64,000 nt of DNA from Gamsiella multidivaricata (lineage: Eukaryota > Mortierellomycota > Mortierellomycetes > Mortierellales > Mortierellaceae): NCBI RefSeq assembly GCF_025024155.1, contig NW_026251795.1, positions 1 to 64,000 of the forward strand. The letters are read 5' to 3'. The notes beneath the pieces are model-generated. The model ran no database searches, was not told where the DNA came from, and saw only the letters and a list, made by a program, of their open reading frames with translations. Position numbers and translations under genes: made by a program. Shown piece by piece: positions 37,496 through 48,929 of the stretch. How positions within the stretch are numbered: position 1 is the first letter of the stretch; each line of letters starts with the position of its first letter.

Positions 37496-39811
37496 TCCGT
37501 GGTGCTGTGCACAATTTGAACCGCTCCCTACCTCTCCCCTCCTCTCCTCTCCCACTCTCCCATCTTTTCTCCCGCCCCTGCTCGACCAATTTCTTCCCTG
37601 GCAGTAGGTAAATATATCCCTACTGTCAGACCGCTGATAGGCAGGCGACATCTGTCTGTAGTCCCAACTACCAAATATCCTTGTTTTTTTCATTCTTCCG
37701 CCTATCATGGCCCTCCCTTGCTCTACTCTCCTTTGTCGGTCTGCATATGTAGGCCAATAACTCTCTGCACTTGTTATTATTGATTGATGCTCTCCTTCTG
37801 GAATTTTTGTCCATGCTGTCCCTGAAAATATTGAGAGACTACACTGGCTGCATAGTACTCCTACATGTCACATCCACAAGCGTTTCTTTTTCTTTTTCTG
37901 TACTTCAAGCAGTGACCATGCGACTAGCTCGTGCCGAAGACATGCTTCTACATGTCTATGCCAATTGCTTGACGCGAAACACGCCATTGATGCACAGTTC
38001 AATTGATTGGCTGATGCTGATGCCTTCTCCTGCTGCTGCCTCGCCTGTGGAAGAGAGAGGGAAGGGCAATGTAAAGGAGGCACAGGCGCGGATGAAGAAG
38101 AAGAGCGAAAAAAGAAAAGAAGCCTCAGAGTGCTTGTACCTGCGCTCGCTTGTTCCGTTTGTCCGAAGGATCTGAGCAATTAGGCTGCACTGTGTTTATT
38201 TTTATTACCGGACTGACCACACATTCCGTCGTCATAATCGCTATCATCTTCGCTTTCGCTTTCATTACAAAACGTTCCTTATGATATTCCTTGGTCTTGT
38301 CAAAGTACATTGACCCCCATCTTATCTCGCCACCTGCCGATTCAGTCTTTGATAGCATGGGGCGCGTCCCCACATTCGCCCTTGGCTCCGATATCACTTT
38401 GTTCTTCTTACTCCATCACCAGTCTTTAATACCACACATACTCTTTCTTTCTCTCATTCAGATCGGTCAAAAGGACTTGTAGAGATCTGCTCCATGTCTC
38501 TTACAGTGAGCTAACAATAGACCCGTCTCTTTCTCTCTCTTCTTCTTGATATTTCCCGCTCGGCCCTAGTCGTCCTTCGATCTTTGCGACGCGAACACAA
38601 CACAGGTATAGTAAAGTTCCCTGCTTATTCCCCTATCCTGCGATGACATCAGGCCCTCATTGTTCGCTTCGTCACCTTCATATCACTGCCCCAACCCATC
38701 CATTCCCTGCTAAAGTTCGCTTCATTCCTACTGATACTGGCGTCAATTAATACCGCGAGCGTTGCATCCTCACGTCTTCACCTGCACCCCTTTGCTCGCG
38801 ATCCATTGTCTTCTCTTTCTCTTTCCGCAAATCCCTTCCCTTCCTCCGAACCCACTCTTTCATATCTCTTTTGCAGCCACCAAAATTCTCCTGAACAACT
38901 GTGCCCTGAAAGTCATTGGACGCTTTTGATGCCCTATAGCACTGCAAAGTATGGCTTTCGTATCCAGTCTATCCATGCCCACATCCACATACCTGTGCCC
39001 GTCTTTAATTAGTGATCGCGACAGACCTCATCCCCCAAAGTCTATTTCACAGCATACACAGCATCCGTCTTCAGCTCCTATTTTTATCTGCTTGACAAGC
39101 TGCGACAATGGCGCTCGTAATTGTAACGATTAGTGGATCACGTTGGCGTGGAAGCATGATCCATGGCAGAGGCGTACAGGGGTATCACATAGACATTTGT
39201 TTTTGAGCGTGGTGTCATCATTGGCTTGGCCCTTGAGCCTGAGGGCTTTTGCTGGTTGGATTGTCTTGATAATACCCGATCGGCGCAGGCTGTCCCATCA
39301 GACCATGGTCACCTCTCTTTCATCGGACTCTTTCAGCTCCTTCCCTTACTCCACTACGCCTCAATAGTCCGCTCTTCATTGTCCCACATCCTCACCATCG
39401 AATACCCTTTCTGCCTGCTTCCCTCTTTTCTCATTTAGCTACCGGAAATCGACCTGCTCCCTTATCTTCCCTAATTCCCGCCCAGCGTGCTGAATATTCC
39501 TTTAAGGTAACTTACAGCCATACGGCATACGGCATACATTGCGCATGCGCATCATTCATATTCAACAAACCATCAAGCAAAATGGAGAAAAGGTTTCTTG
39601 GGATGGGGTGCCGTGCACAATTGGTGCTCGGTGTGGCAAGGATCAGGTCCAGCGGCCCTCTTCTTCCTCTTCCTCCTCCTCCTCGTACCTTTTATCCTTG
39701 GACTGTTCATCCAGACCTCCTGCTCTCCCCTTCGGGTCCCTTTATTTTATTTGTCCCAGTCTCCTTGATTTCTTCGTCTTTTTTGACACAGGCTGGACAT
39801 GGATCGCTGTT

Positions 39812-39836
39812 CCTGGCCTGGCCTGGCCTGGCCTGG
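39812..39836. repeat. (CCTGG)5 pentanucleotide repeat
   Basis: Five perfect CCTGG units followed by a degenerate continuation (attgg cctgg tctga). It lies in the CT-rich leader region of the chitin synthase gene. Confidence 0.9.
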
Positions 39837-40642
39837 ATTGGCCTGGTCTGACCCGGCCAGAGGAACAGTATATTATTTTTGGGTGTCGGGTTTTGGAGAG
39901 GCTGTTTATTTTTATTATATTTTAATATTAATATCAATATTAATATATTCTTGACTGAGCTGGTGTCGCAAAGGGTCCAGAGAAGAACGTGCGCCACCAT
40001 CATGCACTACACAAGAGAGAGAAAGAGAGAGAGGGAGAGAGGGTCCGTTTGTCGCGTTTTGTTCGTTCCTGGAAGTCGGATTTGAGTCGATGCCGCTGCT
40101 TCTTTTCCTTCCTGAAAGGGAAGGCAGAGCGGTGTCAACCATCTGGAATACCGGCCCCGACTGGCTGCATATGTTCGTTTTGGCGCCCGTTCTATCTTGT
40201 CTCGACTTGTACGGCATCACATCCCGAAGGACGACGGTCTATCCATGCATCCATGCATCCATGGATTCTCAATACCACCTTTGCCCGCTTACCCATTCAA
40301 CTCATCGATCCGTCCCCATCCAGTCAGCCTGTGATTCTGTCCCAGACCAGCCTGGCTCTAATCTGGGGACTTTGCCGCTTTGCCGCCGTGTTCCATTTAA
40401 CATATCATATACTTATATCGCCTTTATCCGCGCCGCTGGCCCTGCACACTTTCGCTTCCTTAGCCCTCAATATCTCAATATTTTTCTTCGTCCATCTTGC
40501 TATCGCTATCCAATCACTGTCGCTGACAGCCTTGGACGCGTTTACATCTGTATTCTCCCATCGCTCTTTCCTTCCCCTAGTCCTCGTCTGTCAACACTAA
40601 CCCCAACCTTGCATCTCTTGTATACCCTTTGTGTTGGATAGC

Positions 40643-43600
40643 ATGGAACAGCCATATCAGGATCTGGAGAGCCATACCCTGACATATGTCGAGCCCCAGA
40701 ATCGTCGTCAGTCACAGGGCGGCTTGACGGTCGACACCAACATGCGGGGGCGCACGAATTTCCGTCGGCAGAAATCGCTCGTACGACCCGAGCGTGAGCG
40801 CGTAGACCGCAGCCATCCTCAATACTTTTACAGGAACGCGACGCAGAACCTTGATGGTTCCCATGTCAAGGTGCAGCCCTCCACAACAGGCACTGACCCC
40901 ACCGGAGGAACTGTGCCTGGTCGGTCAGCTGGAGGCGTGCGCCGTGGCAAAAGTGTGCTGGGTCGCGAGATTGAGAAGCCAGGACAGATGCGCACAAAAA
41001 CAAAAGCATCGCCATCCAAGCGCAAGATCATTGGCGACATCAAGAATCCGCTCAAGAAAGACAAGCGGGAATGGCCCTCCAAGTGGATCGTATACTACAA
41101 CGCCGTTACATGCTGCTTCCCCGCAGCGCTCTTAAAGTCCTGTGGTAAGCGTCAGAAGTGAGGCGATATTTGCGCATAACTGAAGAACAAAGTAGGAAGT
41201 ACTAACAATTATATCGTATCAATTCTTTGTCTCTCCCTCGCGTAGGAATGCACACGGCAGAGATCCAGAGGGCATGGCGCGAAAAGATTGCATTGGTGTC
41301 GCTGATCATTATGATGGTCGGGGCAGTTGCCTTCTTGACATTCGGACTTCAACAGGCATTGTGTCGAGAGGAACAGAGCGGAAAGTTCGTCGCTGGATCG
41401 AGACCGGAGAATGTTATCGTCAACGGCATGGGCTACTACTTCAACGCCGAGGATACCGGAAATGGCGAACCTGCTTGGATGCACCCCACACTGAACAAGG
41501 ACATCTCGAGCGAGCCTATCGACATCATGAACGACCCTACTTATGGTGCCAAGGGTATGGATGCCTCGTTCTTGTTCCAGGAAGCCGCTGGAGGAGCCTG
41601 TGAGGGACTAGTTGCGCGCAACACACCCGCCACGCCTACAGACACCCAGGCCAACTACTACTTCCCCTGCGTTATGAGAAACATTAATGGAGCTACTTCT
41701 GTTAATGCGACTGTGGATAAGTCCGGCGCTGCCTGTCACACTCCACCTGCAGACCGAACTTTCTGGAACACGCTCAAGAGCAAGTACAACGCTCCTGCCT
41801 ATTATACATGGGACAACATCACGAATCCGGACCGCAATTTTTTTGCCTACGATGGCGATGTCATTGATGCAGATATTCTCAAGTGGATCAAGCCCGAGTT
41901 CACCCTGGATGAGGACATGAACGCCCTGCGCAATGGATCCATCCGTCTTCAAAGAGATTTGTCGTTCCTCTTTGTGCAAAAGAAAATGACCAAGATCGGT
42001 GCCTGTCTTAAGCAGGTCGCCCGAGTCGGCGCCATGGATTCTAAGACGATCGGGTGTGTGACCTCGGACGTTATCACCTATGTTTCTCTGGTCATCATCT
42101 TAGGAGTCGTCTTCATCAAGTTCTTCCTGGCTGTCTTCTTTGGGTGGTTCCTGAGCCATCGCCTGGGAGGATTCGACAACGAAACTTACCAGGACCGCAT
42201 GAAGCGTGCGGAGCAAATTGAGGCATGGAGTTCAGATATTAGCCGGCCAGCCTTTGCCAACGGCAAACGCTCTACCATTTTCCCAACGACATCGCGATTC
42301 ACACCTACGCTGAACAACCCTGGTATTGGAGCTGGTCTCTCGTCTTCAACTCTTGCCGTCCCCAATGCAAGACCCATGTCGACCTTCAACCGTCCTAACA
42401 GCATCTTCAACAAGCCATATACACCACCAGGTTCTCCGGGTATCAACCCTGCTTTCCTTTCTGCATCGTCCGCTTCAAATTCATCCCTCAACCGTGGATC
42501 CTACCTTAACCAGTCGCTGGGCCCCAACGGAACACCACCACCATCGCCTCCTCCTCTGCCCAACCCCATGAGACCCGCCAGCGTGAGCAGCTTTGGAGGT
42601 CTGCGCAACATGTCCCGCCGCTCCTCAACATCGTCTTCTACAGCTACCCCGGCCAGCAACTGCCCTGTGCCTGTTTCACCATTTGTCATTCCTCAACCTC
42701 CGGTATCCTATCAGCCTTTCAACTTCCCTCTGATTCACACCATGGCCCTGGTCACTTGTTATTCAGAAGGCGTTGATGGATTGCGCACGACTTTGGATTC
42801 GATTGCTACGACAGACTATCCCAACTCGCACAAGCTGATTGTCATTATCTGCGATGGTATGATTATTGGAGCCGGCAATAATATGTCGACGCCTGACATC
42901 TGCTTGTCGATGATGCAGGACGATCTTGTGCCCCGCGACGAAGTTATTGCCCACTCGTACGTTGCCATTGCTGATGGTACCAAGCGCCACAACATGGCTA
43001 AGGTGTACGCCGGGTTCTACAAGTACGATGATGAGACCGTCCCGGATAAGAAGTTGCAGAAGCGCGTACCTGTGTGCCTGATTGTCAAGGTCGGAGGTCC
43101 CACCGAGCAGAACATGCCTAAGCCCGGAAACCGAGGCAAGCGCGATTCTCAGATTATTCTGATGGGCTTCTTGCAGCACGTCATGTTTGACGAGCGCATG
43201 ACTTCGTTCGAGTACGAGCTCTTCAACACGATCTGGCGCCTCACTGGTGTTGCTCCAGACCGGTACGAGATTATTCTCATGGTAAGTTTTTTTTTTTATA
43301 TTCAAAGAACGTAACAGTCGACTGTGGATATGAGCGGCCCCACTAATGAACTCTTCAATGTTATTCATGCACAGGTGGATGCCGATACGAAAGTCTACCC
43401 TGACTCTTTGTCCCGTATGATTGCAGCGATGGCTCACGACCACGAAATCATGGGACTCTGTGGAGAGACCAAGATTGCCAACAAGACCGACTCATGGGTC
43501 AGCATGATTCAAGTCTTTGAGTACTATATTTCACATCATATGTCCAAGGCCTTCGAGTCCATGTTCGGAGGTGTGACCTGTCTGCCAGGATGTTTCTGTA

Positions 43601-44928
43601 TGTACCGCATCAAGGCGCCCAAGGGACCCAACGGCTACTGGGTGCCCATTCTGGCGAACCCGGATATTGTCGAGCATTATTCTGAGAACGTTGTCGACAC
43701 GCTTCACAAGAAGAACCTGTTGTTGCTGGGAGAAGATCGATACCTCAGTACGCTCATGTTGAGGACGTTCCCTAAGCGTAAGATGATGTTTGTCCCTCAG
43801 GCGATCTGCAAGACTGTTGTGCCGGATACGTTCAAGATTCTGCTTTCACAGCGCCGTCGCTGGATCAACTCGACAATCCACAACTTGATGGAGTTGGTCC
43901 TCGTCCGCGATCTTTGCGGTACCTTCTGCTTTTCTATGCAGTTTGTCATTTTCATGGAGTTGGTCGGAACAGTCGTATTACCTGCTGCTATTTCGTTCAC
44001 TATCTACCTGGTCACGATCTCGATCTACGGCGCGATCTCACACGACCCGAAGGTTCCCAATACGACGGTGCCCTTGCTTCTGCTGGCTGCCATTCTTGGA
44101 TTGCCTGCCGTGTTGATCGTGATGACCTCGCGCAAGATGGTCTATGTCGGCTGGATGATGGTGTACCTATGTTCGATCTTTGTCTGGAACTTTGTGTTGC
44201 CTGCTTACGCTTACTGGCACTTTGACGACTTTTCTTGGGGTCAGACACGTATGGTTGCTGGAGAAGTTGCCGGAGCGGACCATGGTGGCAAGGAAGGTCA
44301 ATTCGACAGCTCGCACATCACTATGAAACGTTGGGGCGAGTGGGAGAAGGAGCGCCGCAAGAAGGCCGCCATCTTGGCTGGTTTGCCCACGCCCCAGTTC
44401 ATGGTCTCGGACTCTGAGGATTGGATGAGCCAGGTCAGGGAGGAAGAGTTATCGGACGAGAGCTCGAGCTCGCGTAGGACTGGAGACAGCGCACAGCCAT
44501 TTGCCAGGCATATGACCACAGGTTCCTCCGGTTCGACGGGTGGCTATTCGCTTTCAGACACCATGGTCTACCCAGGATCCGGTTTGGATTCGATCCCATT
44601 GTTGAACATGCACGCGCCAGCACCTGGTGGAACGATAGGAAGACAAAGCGTGGCATTCATCGGCTCACATAATCCGTTTGAAGGTCCAGACCGGAACTCG
44701 ACCCTGACTCCACCAGGGATGAGTTATACTCCCAACCGTCAGCACACGCCCTCGCCAAAGCTGGGTAGTAATCTGGTGGGAGCAAGTTACACACCGCCGC
44801 CTCTACCACCAAGCGGTCCTCGCTTGAATTCGATTGACACACGGGCAGCGTCACCAACCCCACTTCTGAGTGGCAGCAATACCACTGATTCGAGGACAGC
44901 GTTGCCAATGCCACGACAGGATTTTTAA
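40643..44928 (+). CDS. Class IV chitin synthase (Chs3-like)
   Basis: Plasma-membrane family 2 glycosyltransferase that polymerises GlcNAc from UDP-GlcNAc into wall chitin. Three exons: 40643-41144, 41246-43281, 43375-44928; 1363 residues. The ATG at 40643 ([19 protein letters not shown]) is the first in frame. After a basic N-terminus come two membrane segments (about 155-205), an extracytoplasmic region with a cytochrome-b5-like start ([20 protein letters not shown]), and a third membrane segment ([20 protein letters not shown]). The catalytic domain follows: [12 protein letters not shown] at 847, [13 protein letters not shown] with Asp967, and the QRRRW product-binding motif at 1005-1009. 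Several C-terminal membrane helices and a Ser/Pro-rich tail complete it. No myosin motor, so class IV rather than V/VII. It has a pyrimidine-rich leader. Confidence 0.96.
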
Positions 44929-45484
44929 AAAGACGCCGCGAAAGAAGTGAAGGGGACATGATGGAACAGGACGACGACAATGGAATAGTGATTTACAGCG
45001 TCCCTACCTCGCCCCACGCAGCAAGCACCACCACCATCACCACAACCACCACAACCACAACCACTACAACCACAACCACAACCACAACCACTGTCTATCC
45101 ACAAGCATCTCATAATAACGAGCAAGAGTATTTCTACCCTTGTTCTGCCATTTAACTTAGAATTTAATCTGACCAGTCTTTCACCAAATAAAACAAGATA
45201 CAAACTACACAGAGGAGCCATTTCTGCGCATTTACTTGGTCGATGCGGACTAGTCGTTGGTGTGAGTGCAGAGAGGAATTTCCCGCGAGTGGGCATGAAG
45301 GGACACGATGGAACTGAAATATTTAAGGTCGGATCGCGATCTGGAACATGCTGTGCGCTCGATCTTTGTTCCCGTATCTAATAATCCTCCCGCTTCTCCC
45401 TTTTTTTTTTTTTTTTTTTTATGCATTCATGACTTTCCAATTCTTCTAGTCTAGTTCACCTACACATTTGTTTGACACGTAATC
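44929..45484. other. Interval between chitin synthase and secreted-protein gene
   Basis: Chitin synthase 3' region and the promoter of the next plus-strand gene. It contains an ACC/ACA trinucleotide-like repeat at 45026-45091 and an 18-nt poly-T tract just after 45400. No gene. Confidence 0.4.
45026..45091. repeat. (ACC/ACA)n triplet-like repeat
   Basis: Imperfect CCACAA and CCACCA units; reads as poly-Thr in one frame. It lies just 3' of the chitin synthase stop. Confidence 0.9.
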
Positions 45485-45500
45485 ATGATGCATAACGACC

Positions 45501-45563
<63 letters not shown>

Positions 45564-48500
45564 GACGACGACGACGACCGAAGGCGTTTCTACTCTTAGG
45601 CGCAGTCCTGATCCAGGGAGTATTTCTCGCATCTGCAGCAGCAACAACAACGACGACGACGACGACCGAAGGCGTTTCTACTCTTAGGCGCAGTCCTGAT
45701 CCAGGGAGTATTTCTCGCATCTGCAGCAGCAACAGCCAAAGGCAACACAAATCAGGGCAGCAATAGCAGCGCTGGTGGTGGAAGCACTGCTGTCAACGTT
45801 GCGCTCGACGCCCCAGTCGCCCTTAAGGAGAACAAGCAGCTTGCGGACGCGCAGGCCACATCTCAAATTTGGGAAGGATCGATTCGACGCGGACAAGGCA
45901 ACGGCGACGACGAAAACGATGAGGTTGGTGAGGCACGAGATGATGAAGCAGTCGTCGCGTTGGAGGGGGCACTAGCGATACGGGAGCTTGCGCTGGGTAA
46001 GGCATCCCAGGACGGTTCGGATCAAATGCAAGGTGTACAAGTTGAGGGCACCGTTGAAGCCGTCAACGACGACAAGGGGAAGGATGATGGGGAGGAGAAT
46101 AAAGATGATAGCGGAATGCCTAGTGTCCATTTGACGGCGGAGCCCGAGTCTCAGGAGGTCCCAATACATCGAGACAGTAAAGAATCGGCGAAGCAACAGC
46201 CCATCGACATTCCATCGAACCTCTCAGGGAAGCCATCAGAGCTATCTACTCCTTCTTCCATGCCTGACGATGGTAAGATATTTTTATTATCCCTGTGTCA
46301 TTAAGACATATCTGGGGGGGGGGGGCGTCAAAAATACCAGGATGCGCGCTAACCACATTTCCGACTCCTCGTCAGAACCGAGTAAGCGCCTAGAAGAACA
46401 TTCCAGCGCTCGTAACCCACCTTTCGCGGTCCATTCTACATCTGCCTCAACGCGTGCTGTCCTTACGTCTTCAGAGTCTGCTGTCAAGCCCATTTCCCAC
46501 GCGACCATACACGAACATCCACTGTGGGCCTCTTCCAGCAAGGGCGCTCAAAAAGCCGCCAGGCCTTCTCTTATGCATCTCACTCCCATCGTAGTGGACG
46601 GTGTCAAGCCAGTGGACAATATTCCCGTGCAGAACATCAGCTCAACACCCGCGATTGAACCAGCAGTGACAGTGTCTGAAAAACAAGTTACAGCACAAGT
46701 CAAAGAAGTCCAATTAGGAGACGAGGGGTTGTTGAATCAAGATGGTAGTTTTATCCTGAATGTGGCTAAAGAACAAAATGAGATAGATGATACGAAGCAA
46801 GGGAAGAGCGCGAAGGAAGCCATGAAGGTATACAAAGACGACAAGGTGCACGCAGACGACGACGATCACGACGAGAACCGTGATGAAGAAGTAGTGGTAG
46901 TGGGCGAGAAGCACAATTCGGGGGACGACAGGGAGGGTCAGTCGAGCAAAAAGTTGGCTACTAAGAACGACAAGAAGCGGGAGGTCAAAGGTGCCAAGAA
47001 GTCGAAGCAAAATACCAAGGACGCCGACAAGAACAAGAAAAAAAAGCCAATTGAGCAGAGCCAAAGTCCGGAATCATTGTCGTCCCCTGCACGCACCTTG
47101 GTCCTCCCGGGCATTATTGCCAAGCACCGGCCGATGTTTTCAAAACTTCGCAGTAAACTCATTCAGCTCCAGCTTGAGCAAGAGGCCTTAAAGAACGGTG
47201 CCGTCCCACAGGACTTTGTGCCCGAAGAACATCCTCAAACACAAGAAAAGAAGCAGGATTCAGAAGTGGGAGACGAAACCTCAGAGCAGCCTACAGCCAC
47301 GGTTCCGCTTCCCAAAAAGCACGAACCTCTTACGCCTCAACAAATTGCGGACACGGAACACCAAGGTGCGAACGCGTTCTTTGGCCTCTTTGCAGATAAT
47401 GTCTTTCCGGATGTACAACTGGCTGGAAACGATGAGCCCAAGAATCTGGAGTTTGAGAGGCAGTTGCGGAAGCAGATGGAGGAGAATAGGCTCAAGTTCA
47501 TAGAGGAACAAGGCCTTGGAGCGGGGGAAGACAGAGAAGCAGAAGAGGGCCCTCAACAGCAGCAGAAAGCCAAGAAGGATGCCAACAAGAAGCAGAAGAA
47601 AAAATCCAGGGAGAGCGAGTCGCACAAGAGTGATGGAAACGATGACAGCAGGCATCACAAACGTCAGCTCTCAGAGGCGACCGACAATGGCGTCTCTAAC
47701 GCGCCTTATATTGCCCCCATCACCATGGACGATATTCTTGCCATTCCAAAGATGATTCTCGACGAGGGAAAGAAACCCCGTATGGGTGGTCAGCCTCAAG
47801 CGGGAGTGATCGATGGCAATGTTGTGAAGGGTCAGGTTCAGCGAGGCAAGGACACGCTTGCCACTCCTGAGGACATCGCAAAAGATCAGGACGGCGATGC
47901 TGCAGGTGGAAAGGACAGCGGTACTGCAACTGGCAAGGGCGGCTATGATGAGTATATCGACGTTGACAAGAAGCAGGCCGACGAGGGCGTCGACATTGAC
48001 AAGTTCAAGGAACAAACCAACGAAGACGTCGACACCGACAAGTTCAAGAAACAAATCATCAAGGACGTCAACATTGACAAGCTCGAGAAACAGGCCAACG
48101 AGGGCGTCGACGTCGATGCTGAAAACATTGCTATCGGACAAGAAAATACGGATGATATCCAACCCCCTATCTACGCGGAAGGCGTCGATGGCAATGAGGA
48201 CGATCAGATCGAGACTATGAGCAGCAGCAATAAGAAGCACCGCGAGAAACACAGCAACCAAGAGAGTGCCGCTCCGGGCACTGTTTCCCAAGTGTCCAAG
48301 ACTGACAAAGCCCCTGATCAATCTCCAGAACAACCATCGATACCAACGCAACCGAAGCAATCACTACAACCGAAGCAATCACCACAATCCGAGACGTCGC
48401 CGCAGCCCCCCCGGGGCATTAAGCCAGCTGTACCCGAGACACCCAAAGGCGAACAGCCTGGCAAGAATGCAACGCTGCCTGTAGCAGGTAAAGATGGCGC

Positions 48501-48654
48501 AAGCAAGGACGCAGGAACGGCTGGATTTGGCACAGTGCCGATGTTCGGACCCGCACAGCTGGATCTCGAATCCGGTGCCCAGACTGTCAGATCAAGGTTT
48601 CTTATTACCCAGCTTTTAGTTCTCGTGATCGCCACAGCACTTTTAATTAATTAA
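45485..48654 (+). CDS. Secreted, probably GPI-anchored Lys/Glu/Asp-rich protein; signal region disrupted by duplication
   Basis: Two coding parts: 45485-46272 and 46376-48654, joined by a GT-AG intron whose phases match (donor GTAAGA, acceptor CGTCAG). ATG 45485 gives a poly-Gln/Arg lead, then a hydrophobic signal core (KAFLLLGAVLIQGVFLASAA). An 88-bp tandem duplication (45548-45734) repeats this core one frame over, so the first frame stops at 45766 while the rest of the protein is open only in the frame of copy 2. Without one copy the product would be 992 residues. The mature part is highly charged, with KEKE-like blocks, DKFK-type repeats near 47960-48120, and QPKQS repeats. It ends in a hydrophobic tail (LITQLLVLVIATALLIN) after a small-residue site, as in GPI-anchor signals. 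No enzyme domain seen. Confidence 0.7.
45494..45580 (+). repeat. CAA/CAG then CGA triplet tract
   Basis: About 20 CAA/CAG codons followed by five CGA-type codons, giving poly-Gln then poly-Arg immediately before the hydrophobic signal segment. Part of it was carried into the 88-bp duplication. Confidence 0.93.
45548..45734 (+). repeat. 88-bp tandem duplication (2.1 copies)
   Basis: Sequence at 45548-45646 is repeated perfectly with period 88 through 45734. The unit spans the end of a CAA/CAG tract, a CGA/ACG triplet run and the signal-peptide core. Since 88 is not a multiple of 3, the second copy is read in a different frame. Confidence 0.97.
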
Positions 48655-48929
48655 TGAAAGCCGCCTCCTCCATACCGTTCAAATCTACTTCTGATTCGGG
48701 GCATTCTCTTCCTCCTGTGTTGAAGGCATGACCGCTAATGATGCTAATGTAATCGGGTTGCGCCGCTATGGCTGTTGCGGTGGGTTCGAAGACAAACCCA
48801 GAGATTGTAAAGAAAACACTGTTGAGCCGCCGGTAATGATTGTAAGGGAAGTACGCGCCATTGCCGGAGTTATATGGCGGAGCAGTTACAGAATTGGCCG
48901 CTACAAAGGCCACACTCAGAGACTCTAGC
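48655..48929. other. Convergent 3' interval
   Basis: 275 bp between the stop of the plus-strand secreted-protein gene and the stop of the minus-strand zinc-finger gene. No gene; expected 3' UTRs. Confidence 0.4.

Larger units (their letters stand above)
35216..40642. other. Long CT-rich interval upstream of chitin synthase
   Basis: 5.4 kb without a firmly supported gene. From about 36590 on, the plus strand is strongly pyrimidine-rich with many possible donor and acceptor sites, which fits a long 5' leader with introns and promoter for the chitin synthase. One possible small spliced gene sits at 37230-37495 (separate entry). Minor repeats: (CCTGG)n at 39812-39836, a GAGA run at about 40015-40040, an AT-rich patch at 39910-39950 and atccatgc repeats at 40242-40262. 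The 35.2-36.5 kb part shows nothing recognisable. Confidence 0.4.
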
